Below the pieces are notes generated by a model. The model was not told where the DNA came from. It did no database searches and was given only the letters and a program-made list of their open reading frames with translations. DNA of 38,383 nt, taken from JACZWL01 sp046756445. Its GTDB lineage: Bacteria > Pseudomonadota > Gammaproteobacteria > Steroidobacterales > Woeseiaceae. Position numbers and translations under genes: made by a program. Shown in pieces: positions 1-8,908 of this stretch. How positions within the stretch are numbered: the stretch's first letter is position 1; every line of letters starts with the position of its first letter. The stretch covers positions 1 to 38,383 of the forward strand of contig JBHHWI010000017.1 of assembly GCA_046756445.1 (NCBI GenBank). Reading direction: 5' to 3'.

Positions 1-81
1 AGCCGCGACGATCTCGCGCCCACAATCCCGGACTCTCGCGCAATATTCAGGCTAGCGCCTCACAGCCGTGGAGCACTCGGG

Positions 82-1029
82 TTACATGACCGGCGGCTGG
101 CCCAGCGGTTTGACGAGCCGTAGCGCCTGTACCCTGCGGCGCGTGCTTCTCAGAAACGTGACGCCAAAGAGGTATCCGGCGGCACCGCCGGTCACGTGCG
201 CCATGACATCGACCATGCCCGTGTCGACATTCGCGAACAGGTTATAGACGTCCCACCCGATGTACCACAGGGCCAGTGCCCAGGCAGGCACGGCGATGGA
301 ACCGAAGAAGACGACGAACCAGTAATAGCAACGAATCCGGCCCGACGGCAACAGATAGGCAAACAGGCCGATCATACCCATCACGACCCCGGACAGCCCC
401 AGCGTCGAGTAATGGCTTCCCAGCAATCCAGCCGCCAGTGACGAAAAGGTGGCGCTGAATATGGATATCGCAACGATCAGGGCGACGAAGGAGTAGCTGC
501 CGATCAGCACTTCAATCGTCGTCGCGAAGGCAAAGAAGAAAACCAGATTGAATATGATGTGTGGCCAGCTTCCATGGGTAAAAGTCGATGTGACCATCGC
601 GACCGGGTCCCAGGACCCCGTGTAATAGGCGAATTCGTTGTCGGGGTAGGTCGGTACCCTTATCTGGTAGAGCCGGTATTGCTCGTTCAGCTTGTCGTGA
701 ACGTACGCGCGGGAATCGTCGACGCTCAGGCCGGCAAGCGGTTGCATGTCGTCCGTCATTTTCTGAATGGTCTCGGCCGGATCCGGCGAAGTGTCGATAT
801 CCAACAGCACATCGACGCAGGGCACGTCCGATTCCGGACCGGCGATCCTGGCCAGTACGATCTCCGTCAGGCGGCCCTTGGCATCTCCGCAGAAAGACAC
901 GAACGCTTCCTGATACTCGTCCCAGGTGTTGATCTGGTGCACGAATACCGCCAGACACAGAACGCAGGTCAGGACCGTGAGGACTGGAAACCTGGGCAGC
1001 GGGAAGTCTGGCTTGACCGGAATAAACAA
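82..1029 (-). CDS. Rhomboid-family intramembrane serine protease
   Basis: Predicted inner-membrane protease that cleaves transmembrane segments of other membrane proteins. The rhomboid catalytic dyad is visible: Ser213 in GLSG (211-214) and His278 in HVTGGAAG near the start of the last membrane helix. The family's HxxxN-like signature is present as H157 and N161. One membrane helix lies at about 14-31. About 120 residues, including Cys47 and Cys71, follow before the six-helix core (about 153-293); this spacer is long for a rhomboid first loop. The start is TTG at 1029, because an in-frame stop lies three codons upstream and the first internal ATG (residue 91) would remove the first helix. No convincing Shine-Dalgarno is seen. 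It is divergent from pcm. The substrate is unknown. Family assignment is firm; the start is less so. Confidence 0.9.
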   Translation of the reverse strand: MFIPVKPDFPLPRFPVLTVLTCVLCLAVFVHQINTWDEYQEAFVSFCGDAKGRLTEIVLARIAGPESDVPCVDVLLDIDTSPDPAETIQKMTDDMQPLAGLSVDDSRAYVHDKLNEQYRLYQIRVPTYPDNEFAYYTGSWDPVAMVTSTFTHGSWPHIIFNLVFFFAFATTIEVLIGSYSFVALIVAISIFSATFSSLAAGLLGSHYSTLGLSGVVMGMIGLFAYLLPSGRIRCYYWFVVFFGSIAVPAWALALWYIGWDVYNLFANVDTGMVDVMAHVTGGAAGYLFGVTFLRSTRRRVQALRLVKPLGQPPVM

Positions 1030-1115
1030 GAATCGTCAACTATAGTCAATGTGTGGCATTCGGCCAGAATACACGGGTCGTCGCAGGGCGCCATCGACGG
1101 GCGCACGGTTTGGAC

Positions 1116-1124
1116 AGGAAGGGA
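1116..1124 (+). promoter_or_regulatory. Ribosome binding site supporting the TTG start of pcm
   Basis: The purine-rich AGGAAGGGA lies 4 bases before TTG at 1129. It is the best Shine-Dalgarno match in the region. It supports a start that adds a basic n-region to the signal peptide, in preference to GTG 1171 or ATG 1180, which would begin inside the hydrophobic core. Confidence 0.6.
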
Positions 1125-1128
1125 ATAT

Positions 1129-1872
1129 TTGAATTCACGCTCTAAAATCCGCCGGACAACCTGCAGCGTCGTGACGGCAATGCTGCTGACATTTTTCGCC
1201 GTGAGCCTTGCGGAAGATTCCGATTATGCTGCCCCGAGATCCGCCATGGTTGCCCAAGTCGAGCTGTATGCGCGCCTGGCCGGAGATGTTTTATCGATAT
1301 CCGAAAACGTTCTCTGGTCCCTTGGTACCGTGGAGCGCCACGAGTTCGTTCCCGACAGACAGAAGCGATTTGCCTACGAGAATCGCCCCCTGCCGATCGG
1401 GCATGGCCAGACAATCTCGCAGCCTTATATAGTGGCCTTGATGACGGATCTGATCACGCCTGAGAAGGACCATGTCGTACTGGAGGTCGGCACCGGCTCG
1501 GGCTATCAGGCTGCGATTCTGTCCGGTCTCGTCGAGGCGGTCTATACGATCGAGATCATTCCGCCGCTCGCGAGGCAGGCACAAGCCCGACTGGACCGAC
1601 TCGGCTACGACAATATCACGACACGTCTCGGCGACGGCTACTACGGCTGGGAGGAACATGCACCATTCGATTCGATTATCGTGACGGCCGCCGCCAGCCA
1701 CGTGCCGCCGCCGCTGATCGAACAACTTCGTCCCGGAGGACGCATGGTGATTCCGGTCGGCGGACGCTTCATGACGCAGCAACTGCTATTGATCGAGAAA
1801 ACCGAGCAAGGCGAGGTCAAGACATTTCAGATTGCAGCGGTCAGGTTCGTTCCGTTGACGGGCAAGCATTAG
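1129..1872 (+). CDS. pcm: Predicted exported protein-L-isoaspartate O-methyltransferase
   Basis: The family uses S-adenosylmethionine to methylate the side-chain carboxyl of L-isoaspartyl residues in damaged proteins, starting their repair. The 247-residue product shows the family blocks in order: ENRPLPIGHGQTISQP (85-100), the SAM-binding VLEVGTGSGYQAA (117-129), GDGYYGW (168-174), and the C-terminal AAVRFVPLTG. Unlike the classical cytosolic enzyme, it begins with an apparent Sec signal peptide: basic SRSKIRR, a hydrophobic stretch at about 13-27, and a likely cleavage after SLA. The remaining ~219 residues match the usual family length. An open frame continues upstream to 559, but that part runs antisense to the rhomboid gene and is not expected to be coding. 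The stop overlaps the next gene's GTG by one base. The enzyme family is sure; export is a sequence-based prediction that raises the question of where SAM comes from. Confidence 0.88.
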   Translation: MNSRSKIRRTTCSVVTAMLLTFFAVSLAEDSDYAAPRSAMVAQVELYARLAGDVLSISENVLWSLGTVERHEFVPDRQKRFAYENRPLPIGHGQTISQPYIVALMTDLITPEKDHVVLEVGTGSGYQAAILSGLVEAVYTIEIIPPLARQAQARLDRLGYDNITTRLGDGYYGWEEHAPFDSIIVTAAASHVPPPLIEQLRPGGRMVIPVGGRFMTQQLLLIEKTEQGEVKTFQIAAVRFVPLTGKH

Positions 1873-4304
1873 TGACGTTGCCGCGCTTCGTACTTCCCGC
1901 GACGCTACTTATCTCATCGGCCGCGATCGGCTACGAAATCCTCCTGATGCGACTGCTGTCCATCGTACAGTGGCATCACTTCGCCTACATGATCATCAGC
2001 CTGGCTCTGCTGGGTTACGGCGCCAGTGGAACACTGATCGCTATTGCCAGGCGGTATCTCGAAGCCCGATTCGCGTCGGCCTTCGCGACCAGCGCCCTGC
2101 TATTCGGCGTGGCAATGGTCGCGTGTTTCGTGCTCGGGCAACGCCTGCCATTCAACGCGCTGGCAATCGTGTGGAATCCACGACAACTTTTCTACCTTGC
2201 CGGAATATACCTGGTTTTCTTCGTTCCATTTTTCTTTGCAGCGAGTTGCATCGGACTCGCGCTGACTTGCCTCCGTTTCCAGATCAGCCGCATCTATCTA
2301 TTCGATTTACTCGGTGCCGGGACCGGTGCTGCCTCGATCATCGGCGCGCTGTTCCTGATGACACCGCAGAATGCGCTGAAGCTGCTGGCTCTATTGGCGC
2401 TCGCGGCCTCGGCACTGGCGACATCGACAAGCGGCAGGCGTTTGATGCTCGTACAGGGTATCGTCGCGGCCGTTTTACTGGTCGGCCTGCCCCAGAGCTG
2501 GCTCGATCTCCGGATGTCTCCCTTCAAAGGCCTCAGTCAGGCGCTGCAGGTCGTCGATACCCGGGTGCTGGCGCAGTATTCAAACCCGCTCGGCCTCGTG
2601 ACTGTCGTCGACAGTCCGACGATTCCTTTTCGGGACGCGCCCGGCCTGAGCCTGAATACCCGCTCGGAGCCGCCGGAACAGCTGGCGGTATTCACCGACG
2701 GCGATGCGATGAGCGTGATTACGCGATACGACGGCGATCCGGAATCGCTGGCCTATATGGACGACTTGACGACCGCGCTGCCGTATCGGCTCCTGGACGA
2801 GCCGATGGTCCTCATTCTGGGCGGTGGTGGCGGTTCCGACGTACTGATGGCGCTTCGCCAGGGCGCTCGTGAAGTTGACGTCGTCGAACTCAATCCGGTG
2901 ATGATAAGACTGGTCGGCGAGACCCATGCGGATTTTGCAGGCGATATCTACGCGGACGAGCGGGTCGCCGTTCACGAGGGAGAAGCACGAGGATTCGTCG
3001 CGAGACAAGCCCGGCGATACGATCTTATACAGGTGGCATTGCTGGATTCGTTTTCCGCATCGGGATCGGGGGTCCAGTCGCTCAACGAAAGTTATCTCTA
3101 CACGGTTGAAGCGGTTGAGGAGTATCTGGGACACCTGGAGCCCGGCGGCATCCTTGCCATCACGCGCTGGCTGCGCATGCCGCCGCGCGACAGCCTGAAA
3201 CTCTTCGCAACGGCTGTCGAAGCATTGCGGCGGGCAGGCTCCGATGCGCCCGGTCGGCAACTGGCTGTGGTTCGAAGCTGGAACACCAGCACGCTTCTGG
3301 TCAGAAATGGCGTTTTTGCGGACGATGATATTGCGTTGATTCGCGAGTTCTCGCGCCGTCGTTCGTTCGATACCGCTTTCTATCCTGGCATGCCGGCCGG
3401 CGAGGCGAACCGGTTTAATGTCGTCGCCGCACCCTACCTGTTCGACGGCGCGACATCGCTGTTGGGAGATGTTGCAGCCGATTTCGTGGACCGCTACAAA
3501 TTCGAAATCATGCCGGCGACGGATGACCGGCCGTACTTCTTTCATTTTTTCAAGTGGAGCTCATTACCGGAGACACTCGCACTGCGGCATCGTGGCGGCG
3601 CGGGACTGATCGAGTGGGGTTATCTGATTCTGGTCGGAACGCTTGTGCAGGCTCTCGTGATCGGAGCCCTGTTGATCCTCCTGCCGCTGCTGCTGAGCAG
3701 GCGCCTCTGGTCACGAGGCGCAGGTACGCGCATGGGTGCCTACTTTTTTCTCATCGGGCTTGCATTCATGTTCATCGAGATGGCATTCATTCAGAAACTG
3801 ATTCTGTTTCTCAGTCATCCCCTGTATTCGGTCGCGGTCGTGCTGAGCGGCTTCTTGATGTTTGCCGGGATCGGCAGCGGCTGCTCGAAATGGCTGCAAC
3901 AACGGATGGGAAACGGAAAATATGCACCGATCACGGTTGTCATCGCCGCGGTTACCGGGATCGCACTCGTATATCTGTTACTCCTCCCGGAGCTGCTTGG
4001 TCGTCTTGTCGGACTACCGGATGTATTCAAAATCGGTCTGTCACTCATCATTATTGCTCCCCTGGCTTTCTTCATGGGTATGCCTTTTCCGATCGGACTC
4101 GGCAGAGTCGCTGAGGAGGCGGCAGACTTCGTTCCCTGGGCGTGGGGACTCAACGGATACGCATCCGTGGCAAGCACCTCGCTGGCAACCCTGCTGGCCA
4201 TCGAGTTCGGATTTGCAATGGTCATTCTGTCGGCGCTCGGGCTGTACGTCGCGGCGGCTTTCATCATGCAGAAGTTACCTTGGAATATGTCTATAAATAT
4301 ATGA
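1872..4304 (+). CDS. Polytopic membrane protein with spermidine-synthase-like SAM-binding domain
   Basis: An 810-residue protein with hydrophobic helices in two blocks (about 6-210 and 580-800) flanking a soluble Rossmann-type domain (about 235-560). The soluble part carries the nucleotide-binding glycine-rich strand VLILGGGGGSDV (313-324) and the acidic VVELNP (337-342), as in spermidine synthases and related SAM enzymes. The DDRPYFFHF block near 551-559 is also typical of these large membrane-fused homologues. Genuine aminopropyltransferase activity is uncertain, and such proteins are often only annotated as synthase-like. The GTG start sits on the last base of the pcm stop (TAGTG), so translation is probably coupled. 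Two SAM-fold proteins in one overlapping unit suggest a shared task, but this is inference. Confidence 0.8.
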   Translation: MTLPRFVLPATLLISSAAIGYEILLMRLLSIVQWHHFAYMIISLALLGYGASGTLIAIARRYLEARFASAFATSALLFGVAMVACFVLGQRLPFNALAIVWNPRQLFYLAGIYLVFFVPFFFAASCIGLALTCLRFQISRIYLFDLLGAGTGAASIIGALFLMTPQNALKLLALLALAASALATSTSGRRLMLVQGIVAAVLLVGLPQSWLDLRMSPFKGLSQALQVVDTRVLAQYSNPLGLVTVVDSPTIPFRDAPGLSLNTRSEPPEQLAVFTDGDAMSVITRYDGDPESLAYMDDLTTALPYRLLDEPMVLILGGGGGSDVLMALRQGAREVDVVELNPVMIRLVGETHADFAGDIYADERVAVHEGEARGFVARQARRYDLIQVALLDSFSASGSGVQSLNESYLYTVEAVEEYLGHLEPGGILAITRWLRMPPRDSLKLFATAVEALRRAGSDAPGRQLAVVRSWNTSTLLVRNGVFADDDIALIREFSRRRSFDTAFYPGMPAGEANRFNVVAAPYLFDGATSLLGDVAADFVDRYKFEIMPATDDRPYFFHFFKWSSLPETLALRHRGGAGLIEWGYLILVGTLVQALVIGALLILLPLLLSRRLWSRGAGTRMGAYFFLIGLAFMFIEMAFIQKLILFLSHPLYSVAVVLSGFLMFAGIGSGCSKWLQQRMGNGKYAPITVVIAAVTGIALVYLLLLPELLGRLVGLPDVFKIGLSLIIIAPLAFFMGMPFPIGLGRVAEEAADFVPWAWGLNGYASVASTSLATLLAIEFGFAMVILSALGLYVAAAFIMQKLPWNMSINI

Positions 4305-4320
4305 AATAAAGGAATAAATC

Positions 4321-4599
4321 ATGCTCAGACTACGGCAAATCTTGCGCTTGGCAGTGGCCTCGGCCGTGCTGACGGTGCCAGCCACGGCCGAAGACAACGG
4401 CCTGGATGTGCACGAGGATTACTACCGGGGATTCGCACAGGGCGCGTATTACGGCCTGATGCTTGCGGGAGAGGATTACCACGTTGCCTGGTGCATGAAA
4501 GTCGAACTCGAGTACGAGACAAAGGAAATGGGCACCGGCGCCGATTTTCAACGCAGGATGGAGGCTTTGCTGGAAAAGTGCCGGGAGGAGAATTCCTGA
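4321..4599 (+). CDS. Small secreted protein of unknown function
   Basis: A 92-residue protein. The first ~23 residues form a clear signal peptide (arginine-rich start, then a hydrophobic stretch ending in ATA before EDNG). The mature part is acidic, has two cysteines (in AWCMKV and EKCREE) that could pair, and contains YYRGFAQGAYYG. ATG at 4321 follows AAAGGAATAAATC, a good Shine-Dalgarno. It starts 16 bases after the membrane SAM-fold gene and may share its transcript. No family is recognised. Confidence 0.7.
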   Translation: MLRLRQILRLAVASAVLTVPATAEDNGLDVHEDYYRGFAQGAYYGLMLAGEDYHVAWCMKVELEYETKEMGTGADFQRRMEALLEKCREENS

Positions 4600-4752
4600 C
4601 CGAGGGCCCGGTCGCAGACCTTGTTAGTGTCTTGCGCCGTTTACGGTCCCAGCGGAATGCGGACGACTCTATCGTATCCGGTAGGCGCATGGTCTGCGGG
4701 CGATCTTCCATTACAATCATGGCGTCACCAAACCACGAGGCATGGATGAGGC

Positions 4753-6507
4753 ATGCGGCAAGTGATCATTCGACGAACAGGACCGTTGATCACCGCGTTG
4801 CTGATGGTCGCCTTCAGCGGCTGCGGCGTCCGGGTCGCCGAAGACGTGCCGATCGAGATGCGGGACGGTATCCGTCTGATGACGGACATCTATTTGCCGC
4901 CAGGCCGCGGCCCGTTTCCGGTGATCATTTCACGAGTGCCGTACGGAACGCGGACCGACTACATATTTCAGCCGGCCGTGGGGCGGTTCTTTGCGGACAA
5001 CGGGTTCGGCTACATCACCCAGAACGTGCGCGGCCGATTCGGTTCGGAGGGCGAGTTCACGGCCTACACGAGCGATGACGAGATCAACGACGCGTACGAC
5101 ACGATCGACTGGATAATCTCGCAGGAATGGAGTAACGGTATCGTCGGCGTCATGGGCGAGTCGTACTACGGGTACACGGCGCTCGCGGCCGCGGCAAGCG
5201 GACATTCGGCAATCAAAGCCATATCGCCCGCCAATATCACGCTGGCTCGCGAGAAACAGGTGCTCGATGGCGCGTTCCCGCTACAGGCAAGCGGCCTCTG
5301 GACCCTGGACATGGATGACGCGGACGACGGTCAGTACCGGGACACGGAACAGATCGACCTGTATCACCTGCCATTGATCACGATGGGCGAAGCCTACGGA
5401 CTGCGCGATGAGTTGTGGCGCGAACGCGTGTCCGGCTATCTGGACGATCCCGGAGCCAAGCGGGACAAGGCGCTGGAAGACTACGGAAAGATCCGCGTAC
5501 CCGCCCTGCACTTCGGCGGCTGGTACGACACCTTCACGCGTGGTTCGATCGCCATCTGGGAGGGCGTCAGGCTCTATGGCGGCGACGTGGATGCCAGCGA
5601 GATGCAATGGCTCGTGATGGGTCCCTGGGATCACGACGCCATGTCGATACATTTGGCAGGTGAGTCAGCGCCGATGACGGTCGGCCGCCGTGATATTGGC
5701 GGGGAATTCGTATCGGTGTACGGTGATACCCTGCTCGAGTTTTTCACCTATTTCCTGAAGCGTGAGGACAACGGGTTTATCGACCTGCCGCGCCTGCAAT
5801 ACTTCAACATCGGAGACAACGACTGGCGGTACAGCGAGCAGTGGCCCCCGGAACGATCGAGACTGCGCTCGTTGTATTTTCACAGTGAGGGAGACGCCGC
5901 CGCGGCCGACGATGGATTCCTCGATTTCGTGCCGCCGAGCGATGAACCGTTCGATTCCTACACCTATGATCCGCGCGACCCGGTTTCGATTACCGAAGAC
6001 TCCGACGTATGGAATCGCGCGTCCAACTTGCCGGACCGCTCGGTCTTGCTGGCTCGCGATGACGTGTTGACCTACGTGACGGGCCCGTTGCGCAATGACC
6101 TGGACATTACCGGGCCGATCGCCGTCGAACTTTATGCGTCTTCTTCCGCGACCGATACGGATTTCACGGCGGCGCTGGTGGATGTCTATCCCGATGGGTA
6201 CAGCCTGCTCATACAGGAGGGAATTCTTCGGGCCAGTTTCCGGGACAGGGACCCGGATCCGTCGCCGATCGAGCCTGGCCGGGTCTACACCTTCATGATC
6301 GACCTCTGGGCGACCAGCTACACCGTACCTGCGGGACACAGGATTCGCGTGGAAATATCATCGAGCAATTTCCCGCGATTCGCCCGCAACCTGAATAACG
6401 GCGAACCGTTCGGCACGAGCGACCGCGTCGAGATCGCCGAGCAGTCGATCTATCATACGAGACGATATCCTTCCCGACTCGTATTACCTGTCATGACGCC
6501 GCCATGA
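4753..6507 (+). CDS. CocE/NonD-family hydrolase lipoprotein
   Basis: An alpha/beta-hydrolase of the X-Pro dipeptidyl-peptidase / cocaine-esterase family, which hydrolyses esters or proline-type peptides. The nucleophile motif GESYYG places Ser137. The acid is probably Asp259 in GGWYDTF and the base His294 in GPWDHD. The N-terminal catalytic domain is followed from about residue 430 by the jelly-roll domain of this family (DLDITGPIAVELYASSS, and PAGHRIRVEISSSNFPRFARN near the end). The N-terminus is a lipoprotein signal with lipobox FSGC (Cys24), so the enzyme is probably membrane-anchored in the envelope. ATG at 4753 is preceded by GATGAGGC. The stop overlaps the next gene in ATGA, so the two are probably translated together. 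The substrate cannot be read from sequence. Confidence 0.9.
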   Translation: MRQVIIRRTGPLITALLMVAFSGCGVRVAEDVPIEMRDGIRLMTDIYLPPGRGPFPVIISRVPYGTRTDYIFQPAVGRFFADNGFGYITQNVRGRFGSEGEFTAYTSDDEINDAYDTIDWIISQEWSNGIVGVMGESYYGYTALAAAASGHSAIKAISPANITLAREKQVLDGAFPLQASGLWTLDMDDADDGQYRDTEQIDLYHLPLITMGEAYGLRDELWRERVSGYLDDPGAKRDKALEDYGKIRVPALHFGGWYDTFTRGSIAIWEGVRLYGGDVDASEMQWLVMGPWDHDAMSIHLAGESAPMTVGRRDIGGEFVSVYGDTLLEFFTYFLKREDNGFIDLPRLQYFNIGDNDWRYSEQWPPERSRLRSLYFHSEGDAAAADDGFLDFVPPSDEPFDSYTYDPRDPVSITEDSDVWNRASNLPDRSVLLARDDVLTYVTGPLRNDLDITGPIAVELYASSSATDTDFTAALVDVYPDGYSLLIQEGILRASFRDRDPDPSPIEPGRVYTFMIDLWATSYTVPAGHRIRVEISSSNFPRFARNLNNGEPFGTSDRVEIAEQSIYHTRRYPSRLVLPVMTPP

Positions 6508-7952
6508 GTCGTTCCATCGCTCTGTCGTTCAAGGTTGCAATGGCCGTCTGTCTGTTGACCGTCACCACGGCGAATGCGCAGTGGTCCATTCCGGCATCGA
6601 AGGAAGTCATCATTCGCGGCGGCTGGCTTTTCGATGGAATCGGCGATAAACGCCGGCAGAATACCGGGATCGTGATTCGCGAGGGCAAGTTCGTTGCCGT
6701 CGACGCCGATTTGCAGGAACGGGTTCTGACAGCCGCCGCCGTCATCGATTTGAGCGAACAGGAAACGATCCTCCCCGGCATGTTCGATCTGCACGCACAC
6801 TATAACCTGGATCTCGTAGACAGTGGTCGCGCCGAAGAAGTCGTCTACAACGGCATCGTTTTCCTGGCCAACGGCGTGACGTCGACCTGGTCGGCCGGCG
6901 AATATTTCCCGGAGCGCGTGATCGCGCAACGTGATCTGATCGACTCGGGAGAAAGCACCGGGCCCCGCCTGTTTGCGTCAGGGCCGTATTTCGGGGGATT
7001 CAGATGCGAATACAGCGTCGAGACGGCTGCCGACGACTGTGTCTCATGGCCAAATGACATCACCGAAGAGGAAATCCGCGGAGAAGTCGACAAGTGGGCG
7101 GATCAGGGTGTCATGAGCATCAAGATAAAGCAGGCTACACCAGGCGAGGCCAAGATCCTGATAGAACAGGCCCACAAACGCGGGATGACGACGGCGGGAC
7201 ACCTGGCCAACTACCACGGTGAATACGACATTCACCCGAGAGATGCGATCCTGATGGGCCTGGACAGGGTCGAGCATTGGATCACCCTGGCCAGCGGCGG
7301 GCGCGAGGGTGCGGAGCTGGAGCAAATGATCGACCTGCTTCTCAGGCATCGGGTGTATTTCGACGCCAATCTGCAGATGTACGGTGGTATTGACCTGCGT
7401 AAGGCACTCGATCCCGACATGGTCTGGACCAACGAGTCGAGATTCTTCACGCCGTACGCTCGAGCATTGCTCGAGAAACGTGGCCCACCACCACCGGAGT
7501 CCGACGAGGCCGATTTCGCCCGGCGCGTGCTGGAATTAAGAAGATTCTTCGACATGGGCGGCGAAGATCTTCTCGTCGTCGGCACCGACGAGCCCGTGTA
7601 TACGTCACTGCTACCCGGATTCGCCTATCACCGCGAACTCCTGGCGATGACTTACGCGGGCTTGCCGCCGGAATCCGTCCTGAAGGCCGCCACGATCAAC
7701 GGCGCCAGGGCACTGGGCGTCGCAGACAGGCTGGGCTCGATCGAGACCGGCAAGCTGGCCGATCTGTACGTTGTAAACGGCAATCCACTGGCAGACATAA
7801 GAGCCGCTCGCAACGTGCGGCTCGTCATCAAATCCGGCCGGATATACGAATCCGAGGCGCTTCTGAAATCGGCGGAAGGTCGGATCGGGCCGACAGGCCC
7901 GGACGATCATGCTGACTGGGAGCTCAGAATCCGGCCACTGCGGGCCCAATGA
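6504..7952 (+). CDS. Secreted metal-dependent amidohydrolase
   Basis: A 482-residue amidohydrolase-superfamily enzyme (imidazolonepropionase/prolidase-like group). An export signal covers about 1-25 (hydrophobic AMAVCLLTV, cleavage near ANA). Metal ligands are visible: HxH at 97/99 in DLHAHY, a lysine in SIKIKQ (207 or 209) that may bridge the metals, His233 in AGHL, His258 in VEHW and Asp362 in GTDEP. The C-terminal strand LGSIETGKLADLYVV completes the beta-sandwich typical of the superfamily. It overlaps the CocE-type hydrolase by 4 bases, so both may act on one exported substrate pathway. Cyclic amide or dipeptide hydrolysis is plausible but unproven. Confidence 0.88.
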   Translation: MSRSIALSFKVAMAVCLLTVTTANAQWSIPASKEVIIRGGWLFDGIGDKRRQNTGIVIREGKFVAVDADLQERVLTAAAVIDLSEQETILPGMFDLHAHYNLDLVDSGRAEEVVYNGIVFLANGVTSTWSAGEYFPERVIAQRDLIDSGESTGPRLFASGPYFGGFRCEYSVETAADDCVSWPNDITEEEIRGEVDKWADQGVMSIKIKQATPGEAKILIEQAHKRGMTTAGHLANYHGEYDIHPRDAILMGLDRVEHWITLASGGREGAELEQMIDLLLRHRVYFDANLQMYGGIDLRKALDPDMVWTNESRFFTPYARALLEKRGPPPPESDEADFARRVLELRRFFDMGGEDLLVVGTDEPVYTSLLPGFAYHRELLAMTYAGLPPESVLKAATINGARALGVADRLGSIETGKLADLYVVNGNPLADIRAARNVRLVIKSGRIYESEALLKSAEGRIGPTGPDDHADWELRIRPLRAQ

Positions 7953-8131
7953 GCAGGCATCAGGACTTATTGCAGGAATTGCGATACCGGCACATGTTTC
8001 ATAGCGCCGTCGCCTGCACGATTTGTGTGTGGGTGGTCCCGCAGTTTACGGCACTGGTTGTCGTGGGCGGTCCGAATCCTCAACTTGTCTCGTTGCGTTA
8101 CGAACCTGCGTTCATCGCAATGAAACAGTAG
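7949..8131 (+). CDS. Doubtful small ORF coupled to the amidohydrolase
   Basis: A 60-codon frame whose ATG overlaps the amidohydrolase stop in ATGA, the same arrangement as the previous gene pair. The product has one weak hydrophobic stretch (CTICVWVVPQFTALVVV) and no recognisable family. No Shine-Dalgarno beyond the coupling is seen. It lies in the 277-base gap before the L7/L12-like gene and may be non-coding. It is listed only because of the overlap. Confidence 0.22.
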   Translation: MSRHQDLLQELRYRHMFHSAVACTICVWVVPQFTALVVVGGPNPQLVSLRYEPAFIAMKQ

Positions 8132-8229
8132 TCGCAGGCCGTGGTGACGGCGAAGCGCAACCGCCGGGGTGAGTAAAACCGTGCCAATCGGGTAAAATCG
8201 TCCGGGTGCGCAATCCGTGATTCGACAGC

Positions 8230-8499
8230 ATGACATCTGAAGAAGAAGAGTTATCGCCGGAGATCTATCAGCTTCTGGCATCCGGTCGCAAGATCGAGGC
8301 GATCAAGCTGATCCGCGAGGAGACCGGGCTCGGGCTGCGTGAGGCCAAGGATCTGGCGGATGCGCTATCCGGGCAGCACGATCCTGGGCACGTCCCGCCT
8401 CCCGAGATGAGGGAAGAGGGTGGGGCTGGTGGCATGATTGCCATATTGATCGCTATCCTGATTGCGATACTGGTGTATGTATTCTTCCTGAGCGGCTGA
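8230..8499 (+). CDS. Tail-anchored protein with ribosomal L7/L12 C-terminal-like domain
   Basis: An 89-residue protein. Residues about 12-45 (GRKIEAIKLIREETGLGLREAKDLAD) match the helix-turn-helix core of the L7/L12 C-terminal domain, the surface that recruits translational GTPases in the real ribosomal protein. A proline/glutamate-rich linker follows, then a single C-terminal hydrophobic helix (68-87, isoleucine-rich) that would anchor it in the inner membrane with the domain in the cytoplasm. It is not the ribosomal stalk protein, because the dimerisation domain is absent. A TAAAAT (8193-8198) could be a -10 box, but no good -35 or Shine-Dalgarno is seen. Its role is unknown. Confidence 0.8.
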   Translation: MTSEEEELSPEIYQLLASGRKIEAIKLIREETGLGLREAKDLADALSGQHDPGHVPPPEMREEGGAGGMIAILIAILIAILVYVFFLSG

Positions 8500-8554
8500 G
8501 CCGCGGCAAAAGGAGTATCATTCCGTTAGGGAACCGAGCAACCGGGGAGACACG

Positions 8555-8908
8555 ATGGGCCAGAACGAAGCCACGCCGGACGAGCTGCCGGAAGACGCCA
8601 GTCACGAAGAGCAACGCGATACCCGGCAGATCGAGGATAACCTGAAACGGCGCTCGACCTGGCTGCGACTGATTTTCATGATTGTATTTGTGGCGATCTA
8701 TGCAATTACCAGGATCGTTTTCGGCGCAGTGGTCGTTTTCCAGTTTTTGTGGGTGCTTTTTACCGCGGAGACGAACAGGCAGTTGACGGGGCTGGGCCAG
8801 TCACTGGCGACCTATACCTACCAGATCATGCGCTTTCTGTCATTCAATACCGACGACAAGCCGTTTCCGTTCCATGCCGATTGGCCGACAGGGGCGCCCG
8901 GCGACTGA
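8555..8908 (+). CDS. DUF4389 membrane protein
   Basis: A 117-residue protein with the features of DUF4389: an acidic N-terminal tail, a basic RRSTWLRL before a long hydrophobic segment (about 41-68), an NRQLTGLGQSLATYTYQIMRFLSF block, and the ending KPFPFHADWP. The family is known from proteobacteria and has no assigned function; I infer an inner-membrane location. ATG at 8555 follows GGGGAGACACG, a good Shine-Dalgarno. It lies 55 bases after the L7/L12-like gene, and both are small membrane proteins. Confidence 0.85.
   Translation: MGQNEATPDELPEDASHEEQRDTRQIEDNLKRRSTWLRLIFMIVFVAIYAITRIVFGAVVVFQFLWVLFTAETNRQLTGLGQSLATYTYQIMRFLSFNTDDKPFPFHADWPTGAPGD

Noticed and set aside
559..1128. Upstream extension of the pcm open frame
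   Set aside because: It runs antisense to the rhomboid gene, has no family content, and would bury the signal peptide; the TTG at 1129 with its ribosome site is better.
7967..8281. Minus-strand 104-codon frame in the gap after the amidohydrolase
   Set aside because: Overlaps the start of the L7/L12-like gene, has no ribosome site and no recognisable content.
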